Below are positions 54,687 to 62,949 of a stretch of 64,000 nucleotides of DNA, piece after piece (the stretch's first letter is position 1; the number at the start of each line of letters is the position of its first letter). The DNA is from Spirochaetales bacterium. Lineage in GTDB: Bacteria; Spirochaetota; Spirochaetia; Sphaerochaetales; Sphaerochaetaceae. The stretch covers positions 1 through 64,000 of the forward strand of contig JAGABZ010000001.1 of NCBI GenBank assembly GCA_017614375.1, given 5' to 3'. The translations under genes were made by a program, and so were the position numbers. The notes under the pieces were generated by a model. That model was given only the letters and a program-made list of their open reading frames with translations. It ran no database searches and was not told the DNA's origin.

Positions 54687-56015
54687 ATGTTCGAGACTTT
54701 GAGCGAGAAATTCACCGGCATCATCCGTTCGCTTTCCGGCAAATCGAAGATTTCCGAAAAGAACATTTCCGATGCCATCGAAGAGATCAAGAACGCCCTT
54801 CTGGACGCCGATGTGAACATCCGCGTCGTCCGCCGCTTTGTGAACCAGACGGCCGAGGAGGCGATGGGGACAAAGGTCCTGTCCAGTGTCGACCCCGGTC
54901 AGCAGTTCGTGAAGATCGTCTATGACCGTATGGTCAAAGCTCTGGGCGGCGATGTCTCCCAGGATCTGGCGCTCAAGGGGCCGGACACCGTTTCGGTCAT
55001 CCTGATGGAAGGCCTGCAGGGCTCCGGAAAGACCACCACCGCCGCCAAACTCGCCCTCAGACTCCAGAAGCAGGGCAGGCGCGTGCTGCTGGCAGCCTGT
55101 GACACTATCCGTCCGGCCGCCGTGGATCAGCTGAAGGTCCTCGGGAGCCAGGTCGGCTGTCCGGTTCACTCCGAGGAAATCAAGGACCCGGTCAGGATTG
55201 CCAAATCCGCCCTTGTCCGCGCAAAGGTAGAGCACTATGACACGCTGATCGTCGATACCAGCGGACGGATGTTCCTCGACGATGAACTGATGGATGAGCT
55301 GGGAAGAATCGCCTCGGCCGTCGAACCGGTGGAGAAGCTGTTCGTCTCCGACGCCATGACCGGCCAGAACGCCGTCAACATCGCCCGTGAGTTCAACGAA
55401 AAGGTCGGGATTACCGGCGTTGTGCTGAGCAAGTTCGACTCGGATACCCGCGGCGGTGCGGCGATGAGCATCATGAGCATCGTCGGCCAGCCGGTGAAGT
55501 TCATCGGTACCGGCGAGAAGATGACCGATATCGAGGTCTTCCATCCGGACCGCATCGCCTCCAGAATCCTCGGGATGGGCGATATCGTCACTCTGGTCGA
55601 AAAGGCCCAGGAGCAGTTCGATGAGAAGCAGGCCCTGCGTCTCCAGGAAAAGATGGAGAAGCGGACATTCGACCTGCAGGACTATCTGGACCAGCTGGAA
55701 AGCATGACCCGGATGGGCGGCGCCGACAAGATTCTGGACATGATGGGCATGAAGGGCCAGGTCTCCGAGGATGACATGCACCTGGATGAGCTTCGGCGCG
55801 AGAAGTACATCATCCAGTCGATGACCAGGGACGAGAGGGTCAACTACATGATCATCGGGCCGTCCAGAAGAAAGCGCATAGCCAAGGGCAGCGGTACGTA
55901 CGTCAGCGACGTCAACCGGCTGCTCAAGAAATTTGAAAAACTCCGCCTTCAGATGTCGAAGGTGTCCAAAAACAAGAAATACCAGGCTGCGTTGATGAAG
56001 CAGATGGGAATGTGA
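54687..56015 (+). CDS. ffh: Signal recognition particle GTPase Ffh
   Basis: A 442-residue SRP54 homologue that targets membrane proteins co-translationally. N domain MFETLSEKFTGIIRSLSGKSKISE; G domain with GLQGSGKTTTAAKLA, DTSGR and SKFDSDTRGGAA; M domain with methionine-rich text (LESMTRMGGADKILDMMGM, MSKVSKNKKYQAALMKQMGM). It is the first gene of a run to rplS. An earlier in-frame TTG at 54645 lies upstream of the -35 and is rejected. Confidence 0.96.
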   Translation: MFETLSEKFTGIIRSLSGKSKISEKNISDAIEEIKNALLDADVNIRVVRRFVNQTAEEAMGTKVLSSVDPGQQFVKIVYDRMVKALGGDVSQDLALKGPDTVSVILMEGLQGSGKTTTAAKLALRLQKQGRRVLLAACDTIRPAAVDQLKVLGSQVGCPVHSEEIKDPVRIAKSALVRAKVEHYDTLIVDTSGRMFLDDELMDELGRIASAVEPVEKLFVSDAMTGQNAVNIAREFNEKVGITGVVLSKFDSDTRGGAAMSIMSIVGQPVKFIGTGEKMTDIEVFHPDRIASRILGMGDIVTLVEKAQEQFDEKQALRLQEKMEKRTFDLQDYLDQLESMTRMGGADKILDMMGMKGQVSEDDMHLDELRREKYIIQSMTRDERVNYMIIGPSRRKRIAKGSGTYVSDVNRLLKKFEKLRLQMSKVSKNKKYQAALMKQMGM

Positions 56016-56027
56016 CAGGAGGAACAG

Positions 56028-56294
56028 ATGAGTGTAAGCATGAGACTCAAGAGGTTCGGAAGCAAGAAGAGACCCTACTACAGGGTTGTTGTCCAGGACA
56101 GCCGGACCGCTCCGAAGGGAAAGACGATTGACGAGGTCGGATTCTACAGACCGATCGACGCCGACAACCAGATCCAGCTGAACACCGAAAAGGTTCAGGA
56201 CTGGCTGGCCAAGGGCGCACAGCCCAGCCCGACGGTCAAGGGTCTGCTCAACAAGCAGGGCATCGCCGTCAACCGCACACCCGTTCAGGAATAA
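56028..56294 (+). CDS. rpsP: Ribosomal protein bS16
   Basis: An 88-residue small-subunit protein: MRLKRFGSKKRPYYRVVVQDSR and GKTIDEVGFYRPI are diagnostic. AGGAGG stands 6 bases before the ATG. It lies 12 bp after ffh; the ffh-rpsP-khpA-rimM-trmD-rplS order is widespread in bacteria. Confidence 0.96.
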   Translation: MSVSMRLKRFGSKKRPYYRVVVQDSRTAPKGKTIDEVGFYRPIDADNQIQLNTEKVQDWLAKGAQPSPTVKGLLNKQGIAVNRTPVQE

Positions 56295-56297
56295 GAT

Positions 56298-56531
56298 ATG
56301 GAAAGACAACTGGTTGAGTACATCGTCAAGTCCCTTGTGGACAATCCCGACGCCGTTCAGATCGATGAAGTCCGTGAAGGGGACACAACCGTTCTCAAAC
56401 TCCGCGTCGGCGAAGGTGACATCGGCAAGGTCATAGGAAAGCAGGGCAGAATCGCCAAGGCCATCCGGACCATCCTCAGCGCCAGCGTCACCGAGGACGG
56501 AACCCACGCCACACTGGAGATCCTGGACTGA
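56298..56531 (+). CDS. khpA: KH-domain RNA-binding protein KhpA
   Basis: A 77-residue single KH domain with the loop VIGKQGRIAKAIRTIL (GxxG as GKQG) and N-terminal LVEYIVKSLVDNPDAV. KhpA binds many small RNAs and mRNAs, usually with KhpB. It is located between rpsP and rimM, as commonly found. Confidence 0.93.
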   Translation: MERQLVEYIVKSLVDNPDAVQIDEVREGDTTVLKLRVGEGDIGKVIGKQGRIAKAIRTILSASVTEDGTHATLEILD

Positions 56532-56532
56532 C

Positions 56533-57033
56533 ATGGACGGAAAACTGGCGACCGGTATCATTGGAACATCCTTCGGACTTGACGGATATGTCAAGGTCCA
56601 CCCGTATTCCGACGACCGCGCGCACTTTTTGTCCCTTACCGACGTTCTGTTGGCAAAGGGGACAGTCAAGAGGAACGCAAGGATTGACGGATGCAGGATG
56701 GCAAAGGACTGCGTATTGATACATTTCGCCGGTTTCGAAAGTCCCGAGGCAGCCAGAGCGCTCAACGGTTTCGTAATCTGGGTCGACAGGTCCCAGGCCG
56801 CTCCGCTCGGGGAAGGTGAGTACTATCTCAGCGACCTCAACGGAATGGATGTGATTTGTCAGGGCAGGAAAGTGGGAAAGGTAGTTTCGAATGTGGACGG
56901 ACCGCAGGGCGTGATGCTCGAGGTCCGCGCGGATGACTCCAACCACTTCATCCCGTTCATCGACCGGTACTTCGGAAACATCGATTTCGCCGGACGGACG
57001 GTTGAACTGCTCAACGGGACGCTGCTGACATGA
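56533..57033 (+). CDS. rimM: 16S rRNA processing protein RimM
   Basis: A 166-residue maturation factor of the 30S head. The N-terminal RimM domain has GTSFGLDGYVKVHPYSDD; the C-terminal PRC barrel has EYYLSDLNGMDVICQGRKVGKV and IPFIDRYFGNIDFAGRTVEL. It begins 1 bp after the khpA stop and overlaps trmD by 4 bp. Confidence 0.94.
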   Translation: MDGKLATGIIGTSFGLDGYVKVHPYSDDRAHFLSLTDVLLAKGTVKRNARIDGCRMAKDCVLIHFAGFESPEAARALNGFVIWVDRSQAAPLGEGEYYLSDLNGMDVICQGRKVGKVVSNVDGPQGVMLEVRADDSNHFIPFIDRYFGNIDFAGRTVELLNGTLLT

Positions 57034-57743
57034 AGATCCGGGTTCTGACACTGTTTCCGCAGATGATGGAGGGCTTTTTCAAAAGCTCGATCATGAAGCG
57101 GGCGGTCGAAGCCGGAATAGTGGAGTACGAACTGATTGATTTCAGGCAGTACGCCACCGACAGACACAGGACCTGTGACGATGTTCCCTACGGCGGGGGT
57201 GCCGGGATGGTGCTCAAGCCTGAACCGCTGGGAAAGGCTCTGGACGCGATCGGAGCCCTGGACCGGAGGGTGGTGTTCGCCACTCCGTCGGGGAAGAAGT
57301 TCACCCAGGACTATGCCAGGGAACTCAGCCGCGAAGACGAACTGGTGTTCATCTGCGGGCACTACGAGGGGCTTGACCAGAGAATCATCGACCGCTACGT
57401 GGACGATGAGATCTGTATCGGGGATTATGTGATTTCATCGGGCGAGGTGGCCACGCTGGTCATCATAGACGCTGTCTTCCGTTTGATTGACGGGGTAATC
57501 AGCCCCGACTCACTCTCGGAGGAGAGTTTCACCGGCCCGTATCTGGAATATCCGCAGTACACGCGGCCCGAGGTGTACGAAGGGATGGGGGTACCTGAGG
57601 TGCTTCTGTCCGGGCATCATGCCAACATAGCCTTATGGAGGCTGAAAAAGAGGCTGGAAAAGACGTTGTCCAACCGGCCGGAGCTTTACGACGAGTCGTT
57701 TCTTGATGACAAGACGAAAGCGAAACTGAAGAAGATCAAATAA
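57030..57743 (+). CDS. trmD: tRNA (guanine-N1)-methyltransferase TrmD
   Basis: A 237-residue SPOUT enzyme that makes m1G37. Knot motifs: DVPYGGGAGMVLKPEPL, FICGHYEGLDQRI and IGDYVISSGEVATLVIIDAV; the acidic PDSLSEESF segment is also typical. It overlaps rimM by 4 bp. Confidence 0.96.
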   Translation: MKIRVLTLFPQMMEGFFKSSIMKRAVEAGIVEYELIDFRQYATDRHRTCDDVPYGGGAGMVLKPEPLGKALDAIGALDRRVVFATPSGKKFTQDYARELSREDELVFICGHYEGLDQRIIDRYVDDEICIGDYVISSGEVATLVIIDAVFRLIDGVISPDSLSEESFTGPYLEYPQYTRPEVYEGMGVPEVLLSGHHANIALWRLKKRLEKTLSNRPELYDESFLDDKTKAKLKKIK

Positions 57744-57755
57744 CAGGGGGCGATT

Positions 57756-58133
57756 ATGAGTATCATAAACGCAATTGAGCAGGAAGTTGTGGCTACCCAG
57801 GAAGGGAAACTCAATTTCAAGGTCGGAGACACCGTCAAGGTCTATTTCAAGATCATCGAGGGAACCACCGAGAGAATCCAGGCCTACGAAGGACTGGTGA
57901 TTGCCATCAACAACAGCGGCATCCGCACCACCTTTGTCGTCCGCAAGATTTCCTACGGAGTCGGCGTCGAGAGAATCTTCCCGCTTTACTCACCGAGAGT
58001 TGAGAAGATCGAAGTCACCCGCCACGGAAAGGTCAGAAGAGCCAAGCTGTACTACATCCGCGACCGCGTAGGCAAGGCAGCCAAGGTCAAGGAACTGATC
58101 AAGAAAAAGGCTGACGCTCCGAAGGCCGAGTAA
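57756..58133 (+). CDS. rplS: Ribosomal protein bL19
   Basis: A 125-residue large-subunit protein: [30 protein letters not shown] and [17 protein letters not shown] are diagnostic. A lysine- and alanine-rich tail follows. AGGGGG precedes the ATG. It is the last ribosomal gene of this operon. Confidence 0.96.
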   Translation: MSIINAIEQEVVATQEGKLNFKVGDTVKVYFKIIEGTTERIQAYEGLVIAINNSGIRTTFVVRKISYGVGVERIFPLYSPRVEKIEVTRHGKVRRAKLYYIRDRVGKAAKVKELIKKKADAPKAE

Positions 58134-58158
58134 GTCGCAGGTCCTATCCGCGCTGCTT

Positions 58159-58515
58159 ATGGACAGCAGAGAAAAGGGCAGGAGATCCGAAGACCGCGCG
58201 GCCTCTTATCTGAAGGCCGCCGGTTGGGATGTCGTAAGCAGAAACTACCGGACCGGAAGCGGTGAGATCGACATCATCGCCATGGACGGAAGTTCGCTGG
58301 TGGCGGTGGAGGTAAAGAGCCTCCCTGCAAACTGGTCCGTCTCGGACATCACCTCGATGGTGGACAGACGTAAACTGGGACGCATCCGGGGAACCCTTGC
58401 CGTCTTCTGCTCAGCGGAGGGGAGCAGTATTCCCCGTCCGTTTGAGACTGTCCGGTTCGACGTAATATGCGTCAAAGCAGACGGATCGGTCAGGCATTTT
58501 CAGGGAGTTGAGTGA
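58159..58515 (+). CDS. YraN/UPF0102 family endonuclease-like protein
   Basis: A 118-residue PD-(D/E)xK-fold protein with RSEDRAASYLKAAGWDVVSRNYRTGSGEIDIIAMDGSSLVAVEVKS: Glu, Asp and the E-x-K of the nuclease core are in place. The cellular substrate of the family is not established. It often lies near rplS and rnhB. Its stop shares a base with the next start. Confidence 0.88.
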   Translation: MDSREKGRRSEDRAASYLKAAGWDVVSRNYRTGSGEIDIIAMDGSSLVAVEVKSLPANWSVSDITSMVDRRKLGRIRGTLAVFCSAEGSSIPRPFETVRFDVICVKADGSVRHFQGVE

Positions 58516-58916
58516 TGAGCCGGTCAAAACCGAGGGAAAGGGGCCGTGAAAAGCAGCAGCCCAGACCCGAACCGAAGAAACCCGAGATGAAGTTCACCAT
58601 CGATTCGAGGGTGTATGTTCCGAAGGTCCAGGAGCCTATGGTAGTCTGCAGCATATGCGGAGGGACCATAGACACGATCGCCAACGCGATTTCCGAACCT
58701 GACGGTTCCTACAGCCACTTCGACTGCGTGCTTAAAAAAATCGGTGATTCCTACGGTCTCAGGCCAGGGCAGAAGGTCTCATACCTCGGCCGCGGCGTCT
58801 TCGGAATCATCGAAACTGACGAAAAAGGCGGTTTTACGATCGTCGAGCGCGTCAGCTACGAATCTCCCGAAGCCTTTCTGGCAATGAAGGGCTTCGTGGA
58901 AAGGAGCAGGAAATGA
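58515..58916 (+). CDS. Hypothetical protein with a cysteine/histidine zinc-like knuckle
   Basis: A 133-residue protein not recognised further. A basic, disordered N-terminal arm (KPRERGREKQQPRPEPKKPE) is followed by VVCSICGGTIDTIANAI and HFDCVLKKIG, four potential zinc ligands (CxxC...HxxC). A beta-rich part then follows with LGRGVFGIIETDEKGGFTIVERVSYE. The basic arm suggests binding to RNA or the ribosome. ATG 58515 has GGGAG 7 bases upstream. It overlaps coaD by 4 bp, so it is co-expressed with it. Confidence 0.7.
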   Translation: MSRSKPRERGREKQQPRPEPKKPEMKFTIDSRVYVPKVQEPMVVCSICGGTIDTIANAISEPDGSYSHFDCVLKKIGDSYGLRPGQKVSYLGRGVFGIIETDEKGGFTIVERVSYESPEAFLAMKGFVERSRK

Positions 58917-59413
58917 ACGACGTCAGAACCGCGATGCTTCCCGGAACCTTCGACCCTCCGACAAACGGGCACATCAACATCATCCGCCGGGCCGCCGGAC
59001 TGTACGGGAAACTCTACGTAGTCGTTGCCGACAACATCTACAAGAAGTGTCTCTTCTCGGTCGACGAACGGTTGGGGATGCTGCGTGAGATTCTGTCGGA
59101 CATCGGGAACATTGAGGTTGTCAGCTGGCAGGGACTGGTGGTCGATTTCGCCCGTGAGCATTCTGTCAGCGTCATGCTCCGCGGAGTCAGGGCCCTGGCC
59201 GACTTCTCATACGAATTCGAACTGGCCATGACCAACCGCCAGATTTACCCGGAACTGGAGACGCTCTTTATCCCGACCGACCCGAACTACTTCATCCTCA
59301 GGTCATCGGCGATAAAGGAACTGGCAATGTTCGGCGCCGACATAACAAAGATGGTCCCGCCGCTCGTCGCCCAAAGGCTCAGTCAGAAGTACAAAACAGA
59401 AGGCGAATGTTGA
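58913..59413 (+). CDS. coaD: Phosphopantetheine adenylyltransferase
   Basis: A 166-residue nucleotidyltransferase, fourth step of CoA synthesis from pantothenate. GTFDPPTNGHINIIRRA carries the TxGH motif; LRGVRALADFSYEFELAMTNRQI and ILRSSAIKELAMFGADI form the substrate side. With coaX at 47909 two CoA genes are in the window; the product also feeds ACP, encoded just downstream. Confidence 0.95.
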   Translation: MNDVRTAMLPGTFDPPTNGHINIIRRAAGLYGKLYVVVADNIYKKCLFSVDERLGMLREILSDIGNIEVVSWQGLVVDFAREHSVSVMLRGVRALADFSYEFELAMTNRQIYPELETLFIPTDPNYFILRSSAIKELAMFGADITKMVPPLVAQRLSQKYKTEGEC

Positions 59414-59477
59414 CTTATTGGCCGATATTGGCTATTCTCAACTTCGTGAAAAAATAACAGAACAAGAGGTTTTTCAT

Positions 59478-59663
59478 ATGGCAACACCGAAATATAAGAC
59501 ATCCAAAGCAAAGGCCGCTTCCCGCAAGTCGGCCAACATGAAGCTGGATAAACCGACCCTCACCGTATGCAGCAAGTGCGGCAACCTCGTTCTGCCCCAC
59601 AGGGTCTGTCCGAAGTGCGGATACTACAAGGGCGAGCAGATTGTGAAGATCGAGGAGAAATAA
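59478..59663 (+). CDS. rpmF: Ribosomal protein bL32
   Basis: A 61-residue zinc-type L32: MATPKYKTSKAKAASRKSAN and the pairs CSKCGN and CPKCGYY. The start is ATG 59478, with AAGAGG about 8 bases upstream; the open frame runs 20 codons further up without meaning. It is next to acpP, as in many bacteria, though plsX and fab genes are missing here. Confidence 0.94.
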   Translation: MATPKYKTSKAKAASRKSANMKLDKPTLTVCSKCGNLVLPHRVCPKCGYYKGEQIVKIEEK

Positions 59664-59664
59664 A

Positions 59665-59907
59665 ATGACCAGAGAAGAAATCTTTGAGAAAGTTCAGGAC
59701 ATCGTCGCCGACAAGCTCGCGATCGACAAGAGCAAGATTACTCTCCAGAGCGCTTTCATCAACGACCTCAAGGCCGACAGCATGGATTTGCTTGACCTGG
59801 TCGACAGCCTGGACGAGGAATTCGACACCACAATTCCCGAGGATGCCGGCAGGGCCTTCGAGACCGTCGGAGATGTTGTGGAGTTCCTCGCAAACAATCT
59901 GGCCTGA
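59665..59907 (+). CDS. acpP: Acyl carrier protein
   Basis: An 80-residue acidic helical protein. Phosphopantetheine is attached to the Ser in DLKADSMDLLDLVDSLDEEFD (DSMD in place of the usual DSLD). It carries fatty acids during synthesis. It starts 1 bp after rpmF and ends 3 bp before rnc. Confidence 0.95.
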   Translation: MTREEIFEKVQDIVADKLAIDKSKITLQSAFINDLKADSMDLLDLVDSLDEEFDTTIPEDAGRAFETVGDVVEFLANNLA

Positions 59908-59910
59908 TAA

Positions 59911-60645
59911 ATGCCCCGTTTACAGTCTGAAGCTCCCCGGATTTCCGAGAAACGGAAAGGGGAGCTTCTGTTGTTTCAACGTATCTCCGGCCTGCGGTTC
60001 GATAACCTGAACCTGCTGGAGAACGCCCTGACACATTCCTCATACGCCCACGAAAGCCATCCGGTACAGGTCAGCGACAATGAACGCCTTGAGTTTCTCG
60101 GAGACAGCGTGCTGTCTCTGTCCGTCAGCGAGTACCTGTACTGCACCTACAACATGAGCGAAGGGGAGTATACCCGGATCCGCAGCTTCGTCGTCAGCGA
60201 GGACTCCCTGGCCGAAGTGGCCAAACGCCTGACCGTCGACAACTACATCCTGATCGGCAGAGGCGAGGAGCTTTCCGGCGGACGGGAGAAAAAGGCAATC
60301 CTCGCCGACTGTATGGAGGCGGTATTCGGAGCGTATTTCCTTGACAGGGGTTATGACGAGGCCAAACGCTTCATCCTCTCGCTTCTGATTCCGTCGATTG
60401 AACGGATGAAGGACGACCCCATGCGTAAGGACTACAAGACAACGCTTCAGGAATACGTCCAGAAAAGATTCAAAACCATTCCCCATTACACGATGACGGG
60501 CTCCGAGGGGCCGGAGCACGATCAGGAGTTCAGTTTTACCGTCTCATTCCAGAAGCAGGTGTTCGGTCCCTGTACCGGCCACAGCAAGAAGGACGCCGAA
60601 CAGAACGCCGCCAAACTTGCCCTTGAGCGCCTGGGATTGCTTTAA
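59911..60645 (+). CDS. rnc: Ribonuclease III
   Basis: A 244-residue double-strand-specific RNase. The catalytic signature is NERLEFLGDSVLSL, with Glu in DCMEAVFGAYFLDRG; a C-terminal dsRBD runs from DYKTTLQEYVQKRF to KKDAEQNAAKLALERL. It lies after acpP, a common order. It processes rRNA and mRNA. The end faces a minus-strand lipoprotein gene across repeat array F. Confidence 0.95.
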   Translation: MPRLQSEAPRISEKRKGELLLFQRISGLRFDNLNLLENALTHSSYAHESHPVQVSDNERLEFLGDSVLSLSVSEYLYCTYNMSEGEYTRIRSFVVSEDSLAEVAKRLTVDNYILIGRGEELSGGREKKAILADCMEAVFGAYFLDRGYDEAKRFILSLLIPSIERMKDDPMRKDYKTTLQEYVQKRFKTIPHYTMTGSEGPEHDQEFSFTVSFQKQVFGPCTGHSKKDAEQNAAKLALERLGLL

Positions 60646-60690
60646 AATCCCTTGTCCCAGTCTGACGGTAATATCAATTCACCTTAAATA

Positions 60691-60773
60691 GTCGTCTTTT
60701 TTTCGAAATTTCCGGGCCCCAGGGTCGACAAATCGTCTTTTTTTCACGAATTCAGACAAAAACGACGACGGGC
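60691..60773. repeat. Repeat array F: two units with a 41-bp step
   Basis: TCGTCTTTTTTTC recurs at 60692 and 60733; each unit ends with a complementary arm (GTCGAC at 60724, ACGACGAC at 60762). The 22-bp motif follows directly. This is the convergent gap between rnc and the lipoprotein gene; no gene is seen in it. Confidence 0.65.
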
Positions 60774-60790
60774 AAGTCCTGACCGTCCCC
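60769..60790 (-). repeat. Exact copy of the dispersed 22-bp motif, intergenic
   Basis: The reverse complement reads GGGGAC followed by GGTCAGGACTTGCCCG, identical to the copies at 15815 and 32959. It touches array F. Confidence 0.8.
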
Positions 60791-60814
60791 GTACAAAACA
60801 GAGGAACCTGAGAA

Positions 60815-61501
60815 TCAGTCCTGGGGGATGTAGGTTACAGTCAGTTTGAATCCGCCGCGCATTCCGGAGAGGAAGTAGGAGTCGAAGTCATTGTGGTAGT
60901 CATACCAGTTGTATCCGTCCTCCTCGTCGGTACGCAGGACCTCATAGGTTGTGGTGACGAATTCGTAGACCTTAAGTCCTACAAATCCTGAGATTCCGAT
61001 TGCGAACGGGCCGCCGAGGACAAGCTTGAGATCAGCGGCGATTCCGGGTCCGAAGGCCGTGTTCGAGCGGTTGCGGTACTGATAGTTTTCGGAATCCGAG
61101 AAACTGTCGACGGCATCGTACATGTAGAATCCGGGGGCGATATCGAGAATCAGCGACTGCCCGGCCACATACTCCCTGTAGGCACGGCCGGTTATCCAGT
61201 CGGCCACAAGGTGCACCGAGGCCGTCGTTTCGGTGCGCGAAGTTTTCATCGTAAACGAGGTAAAGTCCAGATACAGCGGACCGCTCTCTCCGTCTGAATA
61301 AACCCTGTGTCGGGTGTCGACCGTCAGGAGGCTTTTCCCGGCATCGACGATTCCGCTGCCCGGTTCGTCATCAGTGGCAAAGGCCATGGTGTAATCCGGT
61401 CCGTAGCCCATGCCGTAGCTGTCGGTGGTGTAGCATCCGGTAAGTGTGAGTACAACCGCTGTGATTGCAAGCAGAAAAAGGATTGAGTCGAATCTTTTCA
61501 T
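60815..61501 (-). CDS. Putative outer-envelope lipoprotein, unknown function
   Basis: A 228-residue protein with a signal peptide and lipobox (LLAITAVVLTLTGC, Cys near residue 23). The mature part is rich in Tyr, Gly and alternating hydrophobic residues, with probable beta strands ending in FKLTVTYIPQD, so a small beta barrel or barrel-associated lipoprotein is possible. It starts 15 bp after cca on the same strand, but a good promoter overlaps the cca end and gives a leaderless mRNA. Confidence 0.72.
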   Translation of the reverse strand: MKRFDSILFLLAITAVVLTLTGCYTTDSYGMGYGPDYTMAFATDDEPGSGIVDAGKSLLTVDTRHRVYSDGESGPLYLDFTSFTMKTSRTETTASVHLVADWITGRAYREYVAGQSLILDIAPGFYMYDAVDSFSDSENYQYRNRSNTAFGPGIAADLKLVLGGPFAIGISGFVGLKVYEFVTTTYEVLRTDEEDGYNWYDYHNDFDSYFLSGMRGGFKLTVTYIPQD

Positions 61502-61507
61502 GATTTT

Positions 61508-61536
61508 TATATATGCCTATTCGTTACGGTTTTCAA
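61508..61536 (-). promoter_or_regulatory. Leaderless promoter of the lipoprotein gene
   Basis: Minus strand TTGAAA (61531-61536), 17 bases, TATATA (61508-61513), 6 bases to ATG 61501. The -35 lies within the last codons of cca. Confidence 0.6.
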
Positions 61537-62869
61537 GGTACTTCCGTGTAATTTCCAGAAGTGCCTCCCGATTGTTCAGTTCAGGCCGGTCCAGAACCTG
61601 CTGAAGCAGGAAGTTCTTGATCTCCGAATACAGGGGACCGGGCTTCAGGCCAAGTCCGGTCAGGTCTTCGCCTCTGATGGCGAGGGCGTTGACCGTCAGC
61701 ACCGGCTGTGGCATCCCGTCAATACGCTGCTTGAGCTCGGCAACCGGAGTCGGGTCGGCATCAGGGGTGATTGCCCGCATATCGGCCAGCCTCAGAAGAA
61801 GCACATCCTGGACGTTTTCCTTTCCGCAACGGGAGATGAAGCGTCTGATCGCCCCGTCGGTCCAATCCGGGGAGTAGTTGAACATGTGGTTCGCCACCAG
61901 GGCGCAGACCTTGTCGGTAAAGGCGTTGGAGAACTTCAGCCGCCGCAGGATCGAGCGCGTGATTTGTGCTCCCTTTGCGTCATGGTTGTAGAAGGTGTAG
62001 TGCCCGTCCTGCGCCGAGGCTGACCTGCAGAGAGGTTTGGCGATGTCGTGAAGTAGACAGGCCATCCGAAGCTCAAGCGGCCAGCGGGCATCGGCTGCTA
62101 GTTGAAGCGTGCTTAAGCAGTGTCCGTAGACATCTTCGTGATGGAACCCGAGTTGCTGAACACCGAAACAATCCTGAAGCTCCGGAAGAATCAGCTTGAG
62201 AAGCCCGGTAGTGCGCATGTATTCAAGCCCTTTGCAGGGGTAATCGGCCATGAGGGTTTTTGACAGCTCGTCGGCGATCCGCTCGGTTGAGACCAGGGAT
62301 ATGTTGTGGCTGAGCCGGGAAATAGCCCGGAGAGTCTCCTGTTCGATGGAAAAGTCCAGCACGGCGGAAAAGCGGCATGCGCGGAGCATACGCAGGGCAT
62401 CCTCGGAAAAGCGTTCCTCAGGGACTCCTATGCAGCGGATCAGTCCGGTTTTCAGGTCATCCAGGCCGTGATGGTAATCCAGGACTTCGTTCCCCGGCAG
62501 ACGGACCGCCAGGGCATTGATCGTGAAGTCACGGCGCTTGAGGTCCTCCTCGAGGCTGGAGACGAACTCAACCCTGTCAGGGTGGCGTGAGTCGGAGTAG
62601 CCGGCCTCGCTTCGGAAGGTCGTCACCTCAAACTGCCCGCCTTTGAAAAGAACGGTGACCGTTCCGTGCTTGATGCCTGTCGGGATGACCCTCCTGAAAA
62701 TCCGCTGTACATCGGAGGGCAGGGCGTCGGTCGTGAAGTCGAAGTCACCGTTTCTCCTGCCCAGGCAGCAGTCGCGTACGGCTCCGCCTACCAGATACAG
62801 TGAAAAACCGTTCTGTGCAAAGACTTCGGCGAAAGCCCTGACCGTTTCTCCTGGAGTGGGGATTTTCAT
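61517..62869 (-). CDS. cca: CCA-adding tRNA nucleotidyltransferase
   Basis: A 450-residue class II nucleotidyltransferase with an HD domain. LYLVGGAVRDCCLGRRNGDFDFTTDALP holds the GG and DxD motifs; EEDLKRRDFTINALA and the RMLRACRFSAVL neck follow; LRMACLLHDIAKPL begins the HD part. None of the four tRNA genes here encodes CCA, so the enzyme is needed. Poly(A) polymerase is the alternative. ATG 62869 coincides with the predicted transcription start; an upstream TTG lies in the -35. Confidence 0.9.
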   Translation of the reverse strand: MKIPTPGETVRAFAEVFAQNGFSLYLVGGAVRDCCLGRRNGDFDFTTDALPSDVQRIFRRVIPTGIKHGTVTVLFKGGQFEVTTFRSEAGYSDSRHPDRVEFVSSLEEDLKRRDFTINALAVRLPGNEVLDYHHGLDDLKTGLIRCIGVPEERFSEDALRMLRACRFSAVLDFSIEQETLRAISRLSHNISLVSTERIADELSKTLMADYPCKGLEYMRTTGLLKLILPELQDCFGVQQLGFHHEDVYGHCLSTLQLAADARWPLELRMACLLHDIAKPLCRSASAQDGHYTFYNHDAKGAQITRSILRRLKFSNAFTDKVCALVANHMFNYSPDWTDGAIRRFISRCGKENVQDVLLLRLADMRAITPDADPTPVAELKQRIDGMPQPVLTVNALAIRGEDLTGLGLKPGPLYSEIKNFLLQQVLDRPELNNREALLEITRKYLENRNE

Positions 62870-62875
62870 GTGTGC

Positions 62876-62905
62876 AGTATATCTTTCCTTGCTATGAAGC
62901 GTCAA
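62876..62905 (-). promoter_or_regulatory. cca: Leaderless promoter of cca
   Basis: Minus strand TTGACG (62900-62905), 18 bases, TATACT (62876-62881), 6 bases to ATG 62869. Confidence 0.65.
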
Positions 62906-62918
62906 TTTTAAGTATAAT
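62889..62918 (+). promoter_or_regulatory. ileS: ileS promoter, overlapping the cca promoter
   Basis: TTGCTA (62889-62894), 18 bases, TATAAT (62913-62918); leader about 25 bases with GGAG. It overlaps the divergent cca promoter, so the two may compete. Confidence 0.55.
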
Positions 62919-62949
62919 CGACCACGTCAAATCGCCTATTGGAGTGGAT

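Noticed and set aside
54492-56765. A 757-codon open frame on the minus strand
   Set aside because: It runs antisense to ffh, rpsP and khpA, all clearly conserved. Its protein shows no domain; it is a shadow caused by G+C-rich third positions. Only its last part, from 54502 down to 53651 in another frame, is a real gene.
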